DNA from: an uncultured Lachnospiraceae bacterium
Lineage (GTDB): Bacteria; Bacillota; Clostridia; Lachnospirales; Lachnospiraceae
Assembly (NCBI GenBank): GCA_947174505.1
Contig: CAMWJF010000048.1
Coordinates: 1-32,239 of the forward strand
DNA: 32,239 nucleotides
Direction of reading: 5' to 3'
This document shows positions 16,390 through 26,100 of this stretch, one piece after another. The notes under the pieces were generated by a model, which saw only the letters and a program-made list of their open reading frames with translations, made no database searches and was not told the DNA's origin. Position numbers and translations under genes: made by a program. Numbering within the stretch: position 1 is the stretch's first letter; each line of letters starts with the position of its first letter.

Positions 16390-18456
16390 TTACTCCGCCA
16401 GCGCCCGGTTCAGCTCTTCACAGCCCGGCAGTACAAATTGACCGTTTTGGATAATCACATACTTCTCACCCGACGCAGTCAACACCGAAAGCTCTCCAAG
16501 CTCATCGTAAGGGATCGTAATATCCGTGTGGCACTGGAAATATGCCTTACTGACATCCGTGTCACGTAAAACTGACACCTCATTCTCCTTTGCCACAATC
16601 TCCTTGCCGTCCGGATTGTAACTTTTCACCTCCTCCTCGTGGGAATAGCAGGTGTCCCCCAGCGCAAAGTGCGGCCCGGTCTTTTCCGCAATCAGAATCG
16701 GCAGCTTATCTTCTATCCCGTATTTTCTTGCAACGGAGAACGCCGTCGTGTTCGTGCCGATGGCAAACTCTCCCAGCGGAAGCTTCTCGTGATGATGGAA
16801 CACATTGTCCCTGATATACTTGCGGTTGTCCTCCTCCGAAGGAAAATTGCCGCAGCCATAGTCCGTCACAAAGCCGTCCTGAAAATGAAGCCGCAGATCC
16901 CTGTACTCCAGCTCGTTCAAAAACACCCGCGGCACATGCAGAAGTCCTTCCGTACCCGCAAGGAGCGGCGAGGTGAACACCTCCCCCACGGGAATATTGA
17001 CATCCGCCACACAGTTCTCAAAATTCGTCTGGGTTTCCGGCTTCTCCAGCCTGTGAAGCTGTACCTTCATGTCCGTTTCATTTCCGTTCATGCCTTTGAC
17101 CAGCACAGTCACTCCCTTGTCCAGCACATCTATGATCTTCTGCTGGATATCCCGGTAAAGCATGTAATCCAGCGTGTTGATGCGCACCACGTCATCGAAA
17201 ATCTCCTCATACCGCTCCCCGATCTGTGGCACCGGGAAGGCGATGATCGTAAAGCTGCGCTCCTCCCCTTTGATATACTCATTCTGGATATCGGCTATCC
17301 TTCCCGCGTTGGAAACGGAAAGCTTCTGCTGCTTTTCACTCAGGCGGCAGGCCGACTCCTTATTCCCCGGCACGAAAGGCTCCTCCCCGAAGCTCTCCAC
17401 CACAGCCGGGCCGCCATAAAGGGCTGCAAGCTCCTTATGCCGCTCGAAGACATTCCGCACCGCCTCCACCCTTCTCTCCGCCAGCGCCCCGTCCAGAAAT
17501 AGCGCCATATCTTCCTTGTGGTCATAGTCGTACTGCTTATTGGGATTCGCGCCACAGTAACCGTTTTTATTCACGCTCCTTCCCTGGAAGATACTGGTGC
17601 CCGCCCGGTAGAAAGTTGACTGTAGACCGATTCGGTCAAAATTCAGCACCGCCTGTCTGATCACCTGTTCGAAGCCCAGAAAATAGCGGACTGCCACCGT
17701 TTCCTTGATGGAGATGTCCTTGTTTGTCACCTCGAATCCGATGCGGTAGCCTTCCGTGTAAGTATCCGCCATCAGCTTTATTTTTTCCGGGGCCATTCCA
17801 TTCAGATGTGCCGCCGTTTTCAGCTCGTTCTCCGTGACATACTCGCCGAACCAGTAGAGGTAACGCAGATCCGACAGGTCGCTTTCCATAATGATGCGGC
17901 GGGCGTGGTCCCGGTCTGCATCCAGAAGTACCATACTCTTCTCCTCAAACTCCGCCTCATAATAATCGCTCACATACCAGTAAAGGATCTGACGCAGCTC
18001 CTCCCCATCCGGCTCTCTCCGCTCCTCGGCCGCACAGACAAAAAGCTGGTAAACCTCCAGCAGAAGCTCCGCCCGCATCGTCATGGAAGCAAGGTTTGTC
18101 TCATAAGCCGCCGGAATCATGGCACGCAGCTCCGTATATAAAAAGGACAGACATTTTCCAATTGACTTTCCCAGTCGATCTACTGCGTATTCCGGGTTCG
18201 CATAACTATCCCCGTAATGCACCGGCAGAATATCCGCATAGAGCGAATGGTTGTGCGCTTTCAGCTCCTCCAGTCCCATCTGTCTGAGTGTCCCGCCCTC
18301 CACCAGCATGTATGTCTGATCCATCATCAGAACAAACTTCGCCATCTGCATAAAATAATCCCGGTAAGCCTCCCCGCAGATTGACTCACTCGGTATCTCT
18401 CTGATCCGCGTCAGGGCAAGCCCATAACGCTCTGCAATTAACTCTTCCTGTCTCAT
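16390..18456 (-). CDS. M29-type aminopeptidase with long N-terminal extension
   Basis: The C-terminal 450 or so residues of this 688-aa protein resemble M29 (AmpS/thermophilic) metallo-aminopeptidases. The likely metal ligands are all present and in order: Glu 492 in NIPVGEVFTSP, Glu 563 in LGEFAIGTN, His 597 in GPHFALGDTCYSHEEE, and His 643/Asp 645 in CHTDITIP. M29 enzymes are usually about 400-420 aa, so about 230 N-terminal residues are extra; they look helical, lack a signal peptide and I do not recognise them. It probably releases N-terminal amino acids in the cytoplasm. ATG 18456 has AGGAGG just upstream. It follows the DUF6142-like gene on the same strand. Confidence 0.87.
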   Translation of the reverse strand: MRQEELIAERYGLALTRIREIPSESICGEAYRDYFMQMAKFVLMMDQTYMLVEGGTLRQMGLEELKAHNHSLYADILPVHYGDSYANPEYAVDRLGKSIGKCLSFLYTELRAMIPAAYETNLASMTMRAELLLEVYQLFVCAAEERREPDGEELRQILYWYVSDYYEAEFEEKSMVLLDADRDHARRIIMESDLSDLRYLYWFGEYVTENELKTAAHLNGMAPEKIKLMADTYTEGYRIGFEVTNKDISIKETVAVRYFLGFEQVIRQAVLNFDRIGLQSTFYRAGTSIFQGRSVNKNGYCGANPNKQYDYDHKEDMALFLDGALAERRVEAVRNVFERHKELAALYGGPAVVESFGEEPFVPGNKESACRLSEKQQKLSVSNAGRIADIQNEYIKGEERSFTIIAFPVPQIGERYEEIFDDVVRINTLDYMLYRDIQQKIIDVLDKGVTVLVKGMNGNETDMKVQLHRLEKPETQTNFENCVADVNIPVGEVFTSPLLAGTEGLLHVPRVFLNELEYRDLRLHFQDGFVTDYGCGNFPSEEDNRKYIRDNVFHHHEKLPLGEFAIGTNTTAFSVARKYGIEDKLPILIAEKTGPHFALGDTCYSHEEEVKSYNPDGKEIVAKENEVSVLRDTDVSKAYFQCHTDITIPYDELGELSVLTASGEKYVIIQNGQFVLPGCEELNRALAE

Positions 18457-18502
18457 GATTCCCTCCTATGCCAGAGCAGTTTACTGCGATGGCGTCAAAA
18501 CT

Positions 18503-18856
18503 TTAAGCATACGCCCCCGCGTACAAAATCACGCTGAGCGCCGCCAGCACCAGTACATTTAATACGATACCCAGATAACTGAAAAAATAAAACTTATCCC
18601 GCTCAGATTTGGACAGCACCCCCAGCACAATGCCCACAAAAGCGAAAATCATCGTCAGAAACGCCACCGCACCGTACTGTAAGGGAATCTTTCCTGCCTT
18701 TGTGTAACTGTCATAAATTATGTAAACCAAAGATACGAGAGAAATCACGCCCAAAATCGTAGCCATAATACCTTTGCGCGTGTGCTCCTTATTGGTAAAC
18801 ATGAAACTGTTTTTCTTCACCCCGTGTCCGCCTCCCGTATAACGAAGAAAGGGCAT
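18503..18856 (-). CDS. Small three-helix membrane protein (DUF6142-like)
   Basis: This 117-aa protein has a short cytoplasmic start containing KKNSFMFTNKEHTRKG, then three hydrophobic helices (about residues 30-49, 60-82 and 90-114) with small charged loops (KSERDKF). It looks like the DUF6142 type known from Lachnospiraceae; I name that from memory and with caution. The start at ATG 18856 is favoured over a GTG at 18877, which lacks room for a ribosome binding site. It lies between a 50-aa membrane peptide and the aminopeptidase. Function unknown. Confidence 0.75.
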   Translation of the reverse strand: MPFLRYTGGGHGVKKNSFMFTNKEHTRKGIMATILGVISLVSLVYIIYDSYTKAGKIPLQYGAVAFLTMIFAFVGIVLGVLSKSERDKFYFFSYLGIVLNVLVLAALSVILYAGAYA

Positions 18857-18887
18857 CTTCGTTTTCCCCGAAAACACCCTCTTTTCT

Positions 18888-19040
18888 TTAAAATAAAATC
18901 TTATTTCTTCCCGCCAGAAGCTTCGCGCCGCTGATTAGCAGAAGCACGCCCCCGGCTATACCTACCACCATAATCACCACCCCGAAGGCAAGATTTAAGG
19001 CTCCCGAACCGCCCATGATCTTATAGGTTCTTTCTTCCAT
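18888..19040 (-). CDS. 50-aa single-helix membrane peptide
   Basis: Start ATG 19040 yields MEERTYKIMGG, then one long hydrophobic segment (about residues 13-41: ALNLAFGVVIMVVGIAGGVL) rich in Gly and Val, and a basic end (AGRNKILF). GGTGAT and an upstream AAGGA serve as ribosome binding site. The frame is open to 19142, but that extension would overlap pyrE and is not convincing. It lies between pyrE and the DUF6142-like gene and is likely cotranscribed. The Gly-rich helix suggests tight packing with another membrane helix, possibly that of the next gene; this is inference. Confidence 0.65.
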   Translation of the reverse strand: MEERTYKIMGGSGALNLAFGVVIMVVGIAGGVLLLISGAKLLAGRNKILF

Positions 19041-19119
19041 ATTAATCACCGTTCCTTTCACGGACTGCCGCCCGGCCGCGACACTCCTTACATTACCGCT
19101 TTTTCTGACACTATCAAAG

Positions 19120-19797
19120 TTATTTCGCCCCATAGGTTTCATAGTAAGCGTCGATCCGCCCCTTTATGTCATCGTCAATATATATTTCGCCGCCGACAGG
19201 TTTATTGTAAAGACACTCCACCACTTCCTCCATGGTGACGATGGCTCCTGTCTCGAATCCGTACTTCTCTTTGATCTCATCCAGCGCGCTCTTATCGCTG
19301 GAAAGCCCCTTCTCCATCCGATTTAAGGACACCATCAGCCCCTGAACGGAAACATCCGCCTGCGCCATGATAATGGGGAACGTCTCCTCGATCGATTTCC
19401 CGGAAGTCGTCACATCCTCTATGATGACAACCCTGTCACCGTCCTTCAGTCTGGAGCCAAGCAGAATCCCGGTATCGCCGTGATCCTTCACCTCTTTCCT
19501 GTTGGAGCAGTAACGGATCTCTTTTCCGTAAAGCTCGCTGATCGCCATGGTCGTAGCCACTGTGAGGGGAATCCCCTTGTAGGCGGGCCCGAACAGGACA
19601 TCAAAATCCAGACCGTAATTGTCATGAATCGCCTTCGCATAGTATTCACCCAGCTTTCTTAGCTGCGCGCCGGTCACATATGCGCCCGCGTTCATAAAAA
19701 ACGGGGATTTCCTGCCGCTCTTTAAAGTAAAATCTCCAAACTGCAACACCCGGCTTTCTATCATAAAGCCGATAAATTCCTGCTTATACTGTTCCAT
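19120..19797 (-). CDS. pyrE: Orotate phosphoribosyltransferase
   Basis: This 225-aa enzyme makes OMP from orotate and PRPP, the fifth step of pyrimidine synthesis. The PRPP-binding motif is VVIIEDVTTSGKS (about 123-135), and the N-terminal FTLKSGRKSPFFMN loop and GPAYKGIPL are typical. ATG 19797 has GAGG about 9 bases upstream. No other pyr gene is in the window; it heads a unit with two small membrane proteins and an aminopeptidase, which is odd company. A promoter (19996-20024) lies about 200 bases upstream, so the transcript has a long structured leader. Confidence 0.97.
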   Translation of the reverse strand: MEQYKQEFIGFMIESRVLQFGDFTLKSGRKSPFFMNAGAYVTGAQLRKLGEYYAKAIHDNYGLDFDVLFGPAYKGIPLTVATTMAISELYGKEIRYCSNRKEVKDHGDTGILLGSRLKDGDRVVIIEDVTTSGKSIEETFPIIMAQADVSVQGLMVSLNRMEKGLSSDKSALDEIKEKYGFETGAIVTMEEVVECLYNKPVGGEIYIDDDIKGRIDAYYETYGAK

Positions 19798-19821
19798 CGC
19801 CCTGTCCTCATCTTCCTGCTT

Positions 19822-19981
19822 GAAACTTAGAAGTTCTTCTCACGCTAACCGCCATGATTCCGCTTTGCGGAATCTCAAATTCATGCGGAGAATGCCGCAT
19901 TTCAGGCATTCTCTTGTGTGAGACTTAGTACTTCTTAACGAAGCAGCTTTTGCTGCTGAGTTTTAGAAGTACTTCTCACAC
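19822..19981 (-). repeat. Structured repeat, copy B, in the pyrE leader
   Basis: The 316-base gap between pyrE and the mannanase gene holds this block and the promoter. Hairpin 1 pairs GAGAATGCC (19888-19896) with GGCATTCTC (19905-19913). Hairpin 2 pairs GTGTGAGA (19916-19923) with TCTCACAC (19974-19981), has a CTT bulge, then AGTACTTCT (19927-19935) with AGAAGTACT (19965-19973), and an inner GCAGC/GCTGC stem. A partial extra copy, GAAACTTAGAAGTTCTT (19822-19838), is identical over 17 bases to part of copy A at 13945-13961. A small GATTCCGC/GCGGAATC hairpin lies between. Confidence 0.8.
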
Positions 19982-19995
19982 TACTCACATAACCC

Positions 19996-20024
19996 ACTCT
20001 ATCACATCTTTGCGCGGTTTTCAA
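19996..20024 (-). promoter_or_regulatory. Promoter of the pyrE unit
   Basis: Minus-strand TTGAAA (20019-20024) and TAGAGT (19996-20001) are exactly 17 bases apart. The -35 box lies in the loop of a TTGCGC/GCGCAA inverted repeat (20010-20015 and 20026-20031), which could be an operator. The transcript would begin near 19989 and read through structured repeat copy B. Confidence 0.6.
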
Positions 20025-20113
20025 TGCGCAATTCGCCGCCTGAATCAGGAAAGCGGCGCAGTTTTGAACCTGCACCGCCCTCCCGCATATGGATTCAGCT
20101 TTTGCGTGACACG

Positions 20114-23100
20114 CTATTCAAATAATTCCATCATGGTTGTCATGATCTCCTCTATTGCATCTGCAAAATTAGTCTGCATGCCTCTCTCCTTGATCGCAAA
20201 CGTCACGTTCTTCGTGCCTCCGTACTGCCCCTTACCCTGAATGACCAGCGTTGCCTTACCCTTCCTGTCATTCTTGCTGTAGGATATGATATCGTACTCC
20301 TCATCCGTTACGGGCGCATTCTTGTATGTTACCGTAAGGTCTTCTTTCCCGGGTCTGGTTCCGTACTGGCTGAAATACTGTACCTTGTCAGGCTTTACCG
20401 ATACCTTCGCTTTACTGATCAGCTTACCGATAATCCTGAACGTAAAGGTTCTCTTGCTCTCATCCGCAGCTCCTGCGCCGTCTTCGGTCTCAGCAGCTTC
20501 CGCTTTCGCTACTGTGTAGTCGGGGCCGGTCAGCGTAATGACTGCCTCTGCCGTATGTCCTGTGTCCGCCAGCACGCCGTCTTCCGTAAGTTCCGTGATG
20601 TTCTCCTTCAGATTGGACGCATACGCTACTGTATAATCCTTATTTTTCGTAAGCTTCTTACCGTTGTCATACACAACCGGATTCGGCGTATACTTAGCCT
20701 TGTTCTTACTGTATTCCATATCCGGCACTTCCACGGTGATTTCTCCGCTGTCCCAGGACTTTGGCGTGATCGTAAGCTCAACCGCCTTGCTCAGGCTTCC
20801 CTTGAAATTACCCTTGCCTGCGATGCTGATATAGGCTTTCTTCGTCTCGGTAGTCGTATTCTTATTGTTTGTATAAGTCAGCCTGTAATCCACATCCTTC
20901 ACAAGTGTCTTGCCTTCATGAAGGATCTCCACATCCGGCGTTGCACCTGCACGGTTCTGGAGCACGGTCATCTTGTCCTGCTGTACCATATCCGTCGTCA
21001 AAGCCGCTTTGTCGATGGTAAATGTCTTCTTGATGGTACCGCTGTACTTCTTAAGGCCGGTGACCGTCATAGTCGCCTTGCCCGCGTTCAGGTTATTCAC
21101 ATAGGTGATCCTGTAGTCCACATTCTTCTCCAGCTCATTGCCGGACGCTTTATCCGTCAGCTTCACCTGCTGGCGTATGTACTTCCCTGTATAAGGCAGC
21201 TTCGTCTGGAAGTCCGTGATCTCAACTGTCTTCGTCGAGAACGGCACACCGCTGATGCTGAATGTCTTGCTGCAGCTACCCACGTATTTGCTGTTTTCAC
21301 CTGCCCGAATCACTACCTTTGCGGTTCCTACTTCCCTGTTGTTCTCATAAGAGATCGTGTAGTTGTCCGTAACGCCGTCTTCCGCCTTCTGCGGAACAAC
21401 CTTGCCCGCCAGCTTCACGACAATCCCGGACGGATCTGCAAACTCTACCGCCGCGCCGTCCCTGTAATCCAGCGCATTGGCGGGAAGCGTCACTTTTGCC
21501 TTGCTCAGAAGCTCTTTGCCGTCTACCACCCTGCACGGTATGGTTACCTCACCGGCATAATTGCCCTTCATGGCAATCCTGATGTTATATGTACCTGCCT
21601 CTTTCGCTTTCTCTACTTCCTTGCCCTCCGCTGCTTCTCCGTCCTGTGCCGCCGCATCGGGTATAAAGGTGATCGTCTGGGTATAGTCATTCTTTGCGCT
21701 CAGTTTTTTCTTCGCGTCCTTCACGGTAACGGCAATCTTCTGCTCTTTTCCGTTATAAATCAGATAATCGGGCGCGGTAACAGTCAGATCCCCGATCTGC
21801 TTCGGCAGGATCGTAAAATGCCCCTCGATCGTCTCGGCGTAATTGCCCTTACCCTTAATTATAATATCCGCCGGGCCTGCTTTGGTATTATTCTTATAAG
21901 TTACCGTATAGTCCTTCTTCAACGTCAGCTGCTTCGCATCGTCGTATACCTGAACCTCCGGTTTGATGGCCTTGCCCGTATAAACCTGATTCGGGATCTC
22001 CTTGAACCAGATACCTTCTTTAACCGTAGCTTCAATGTCTACCGCAGCCTTATCAGTAGTCACGACCTTAAATTCATCATAGCAGATCGTGGTCTGCAGC
22101 GGGAATGTCACACCCTCTTTCGCGATGGCATTACAATACAGCCCGATACTCTCAATCGTCTTAGGGTCAAACTTAGCGTCTTTATTATCCCTGCCCACAA
22201 ACGCGCTGAAAGGAACCGTAATCTTTACAGGTATTCCGCTTTCCGCATTGGATGTATATTCCGCAAACTCCTGCAGATAAACTTCAAATATCTGGCCGCC
22301 GCATTTAACCTGCACCACTACCTTCTGTCCGTATTTCTCAGGAACCGTATAGAACTCCAATGCATTGCCTTCACTCCAGTCAGCTACAAAGTTCTTCTTC
22401 GCGCCGACCCACGCGCTGGCGCCCGACAAGGTGATGTCCATCTGCAGGCCGTAGTCTCCGCCAAACACCTTCCCCTCATCATCCGTCAGCGTCAGCCTGA
22501 TTTCACTGCCGCTCTCCTTTTCTGCCGCCCATGCAATCGTTAACTGCTCGCTTTTGCCGTCATAGCCCTCAAAATCATCGGGTACCATGTCGTTCTGTAC
22601 CTGTTCGACCATATTAAATCTGGCCGTGATCTCTGAAATCTTTTCTTCGTTTACGCGCAGGGTGATCGTTCCCATCGTCTCACCCAGATCAACCAGCACG
22701 CCGTCCTTCAGATAGGCTTCCCAGACGGCTGCCTGCTCATTATATTCCGCCTTCAGAACTACCTCGTCAAACTCAGACGAAACAACAAACTCTACGCTGA
22801 CGCCTTCTGCCGCTGGGTCAATACCCGCGATCTTAGCCGCAATACGCGTTCTACCCGTATTCCCCTCACTGGGCAGAAGTCTGTCACCCGACTGAGGCGC
22901 TATGAAATAGCCGGATACCTGCGTTTTCTGCGTGGTGTTTGTAACACCTTTGACTTCCGTGTAGCCGCTGTTCATATCTGTCGCGAATACGCTTCTCCCA
23001 TCGTTGTAGAACCTGATAAACTCATCCAGCATTTCGTGTCCGTGAAGGATGCCGTTTTCTTTCTTCTCAATCACATAAGGAAGGTAGAAGCTTCCGTTTT

Positions 23101-26100
23101 CACTGAAATTAGCCCACACGAGGAAATAGCAGATGCCGCCGTCCTCGCTGATTTCGTCGAGAAGCTGCATGTACCAGTCGGGCACCTTATTTCCACTGCG
23201 CTTCAATGCGATATCCCCGCCCGATTCATCCTTGTCAGCCACACCTGTTTCCGTAATGGCATACAGCTTATCATGCTTCTGCGCAAAATCCCTTAATATC
23301 GTATTCTGCATTTTGATGCTTGCCAGATAACCCGGCTCACTCTCCGGCGTAGGCTTCTGATGGTACAGATCGTATCCGATCATATCCACATATGCGTCAC
23401 CCGGATACCTTGCACCGTATTCCGCCACACTGGATGCCTCGCTGCCCGGCCCGTACACATAGAGCATGTTATGTACGCCCTTGGTCTCTTTCAGATAATC
23501 CACCGTATAGCGGAACAGGTTGATATAAGCCTGTTCGTCACAGAGGGCCGCACCCCACCAGAACCAGCTTCCCGTGTTCTCATGGAAGGGTCTGAACAGG
23601 ATCGTAACACCGTCACCCTCTACCTCTTTCGCGTAATCCGCGATCATATCCAGATAATCCGTATACAGATAGTTCAGATCCTGTCCGGGCATGATCCTCT
23701 GCACAACATTTCCTGTGAGCGTTCCCGGTGTATACCCGGAGAAGTTGTACTGCTTTTCGCCGTTTACCAGCCAGTAACCTACCTTTTCCCCGTCAGTCTC
23801 CGTCCCGTCTGCCTCCCCGAAGGTTTTGACTCTCTCATCGATCAGCGCAAAGTTCGGCATATGCGCGGACAGGGTAACAATCGCTCCTTCTCCCGCCGCT
23901 TCCCTGGTGATCTGCGCAACCGTGGCAATCCTCTCCGCTTCCGGCGTATTCCAGGACGACGCCTCATTTCCTGTCAGGGACAGTGTGTCGATACCGACAA
24001 CACCGGCGATGCTGCCTGTGATATCCTTGGTATCTGAGGATGAGAAGCCTTCGCCCATACTTCCCGCCTTTTTGTGCGTATCATTCTGATGCCCGAAGAT
24101 CACACTGTCAGACTCACCCACAGCCTTCAAGTACGCGTACAGATTCTTCGTTGTTTCTTTCGCCTCCGCGTCAACCAATGACACATTCTCTGCGATGGCA
24201 ACCTTCTGCCCGCTTGCTGTCTGAATGCTCCTCCCCCCATCAACAACCTGTATTCCGGGGCCTTTCTTCGGAAGAATCGTAGTATCCACATAGATGTCCG
24301 GCTTGGACAGCTGTGTGAACCGCATGTTATCGAAATAAACGTCGCCCACATAATCGGTATTTTTACCTACGATACTGAAGGTCAGATTCTGGAAATCCCC
24401 TTCAAACTTCTTTTCCAATACAAATTCTGCTTTATAATAGCCCTCGAGCCCGTCAATCTTCGCCGGTTCTCCGGCAGGCAATGCCGTATCGTCATTGATG
24501 GTCTCCTTGCCCGTAGTCGGCGATTTGGCAAACAGTTTATGGCCGAAGCTGCCTGCATTCTTATTTGCCGGTTTGTAATATACATCCGCCGCAAAAGCGT
24601 TATATCCCTTTAAACTCGGCACTACTTCGACATGTGTATAATCAAACTTCGGTTCGCTCCATCCTTTACCTGCATCTTTGGAAAAGTCCACCGTAGCCGC
24701 CAGAAGCTTCTTACCGCCAACCGTCTTGTTCGCAATCTGGCTTGTTCCAGTATACTGATAAGCTTCCCCAACCTTCCATGCAGATACATCCAGATCCAGA
24801 ACCAGATCCTCTACTACATCGGGAATCTCCTCTGTCTCGTTCACTGCCCAGACCTCAAGGTTGTCCAGATACAAATCACCCTCATAGGTACTGCCCGATC
24901 CTGCAAAACACGGGATCACTGCCTGGATTGGCGTGATATTCTCAAAGGGATATACCTTATTGTCCCCAAGATTATCATCCCAAGTCTGGAAATCTTTCAT
25001 GTCGATTTCCACATGTGCCTTCTTGAAACCCGGTACATCCGCATCGTCCTGCAGTTCAGCCGCCTTAATCTCCGGCCATGACTTCTGCGTAGCCCAGGCC
25101 CATACGCTGCCGCAGGCGATTGTGGCCTGTGCCTTGAACATATCAAAGCTTTCTGCCTTAACGCTGTCCGCCGGGAAATAGATATCATAGCTCATGACTA
25201 CTTTGCTGCTGATCTTCTTATCATAGGGCTGTGAAAGATTAAACTGCGCTTTGAAAACATCATCCCAGTTTCCACCTGCCAGTTTGATGTCCGAATACTT
25301 GACAGCCTTGTTGCCACTTGCCAGCTCTGCAAGCACAGGCGTTCTCCCGCTTACATTCTCTGACAAAACGTTGTCAAGACTTTCCAGTCCATTAAAGTCG
25401 TTCTCGTAGATCAGTTCTTTACTGTCCGCCGGCGGTTCCTCTTCACCGTTTTTGCTTACCGCCCTCACTTCCAGGTTGTCCAGATACAAATCGCCCTCAT
25501 AGGTACTCCCTGATCCCGCAAAGCAGGGAATCACCGCCTGGATCGGCGTGATATTCTCAAAGGGATACTTTACATTAGCCGTACCGTTCCAGGTCTCAAA
25601 ATCGGTCATATTGACTACGATGTGCGCCTTTTTAAAGCCCGGTACACCTGTATCCTCTGCCAATTTGTCCGCCGTAAATTCCGGGAAGGCTTTTGCAGAC
25701 ACCCATGTCCAGTTTTCGCCGCTCTTTAAGGCTGCCTGCGCTTTCACAGTGCCAAAAGCATCTGCCTTAACACTATCTGACGGGAAATACACATCATAGC
25801 TCATGACCACTTTATCCGTAACAGCCTTGTCATAAGATGCCGCCAATGCAAATTCCGCTTTAAAAATTTCGTCCCAGCCAGTCCCGGCAAGCTTGCCGAC
25901 AGTGTACTTAACGGCCTTGTTGCCGTTCGCAAGCTCTGCAAGCACAGGCGTTCTCCCGCTTACATTCTCCGTCAAAACGCCCTTAAGGTCAGTCAGTGCA
26001 TTGAAATCCTGCTTATAGACCAAGTCACCTTCCAGAGGCGGTTCCTCCTCGCCGCCTTCATCAACTATGCCGACCGCCCTAACCGTCACATTATCCAGAT

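Noticed and set aside
19041..19142. Longer version of the 50-aa membrane peptide
   Set aside because: It would overlap the end of pyrE and has no ribosome binding site; the hydrophobic protein fits the inner ATG 19040.
19798..19995. PyrR-type attenuator in the pyrE leader
   Set aside because: The leader is structured, but I see no terminator with T-run nor the anti-antiterminator pattern of PyrR binding; the hairpins belong to the repeat family also found before purD.
20555..22543. 662-codon open frame on the plus strand, opposite the mannanase gene
   Set aside because: It is antisense to the Ig-like and binding-module part of a gene with firm domains; its translation is Ile/Leu/Arg-rich without any recognisable motif, and no good start site is present.
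24842..26032. CRISPR-like direct repeats
   Set aside because: The identical blocks are parts of duplicated coding modules about 600 bases apart, with no regular short spacers.
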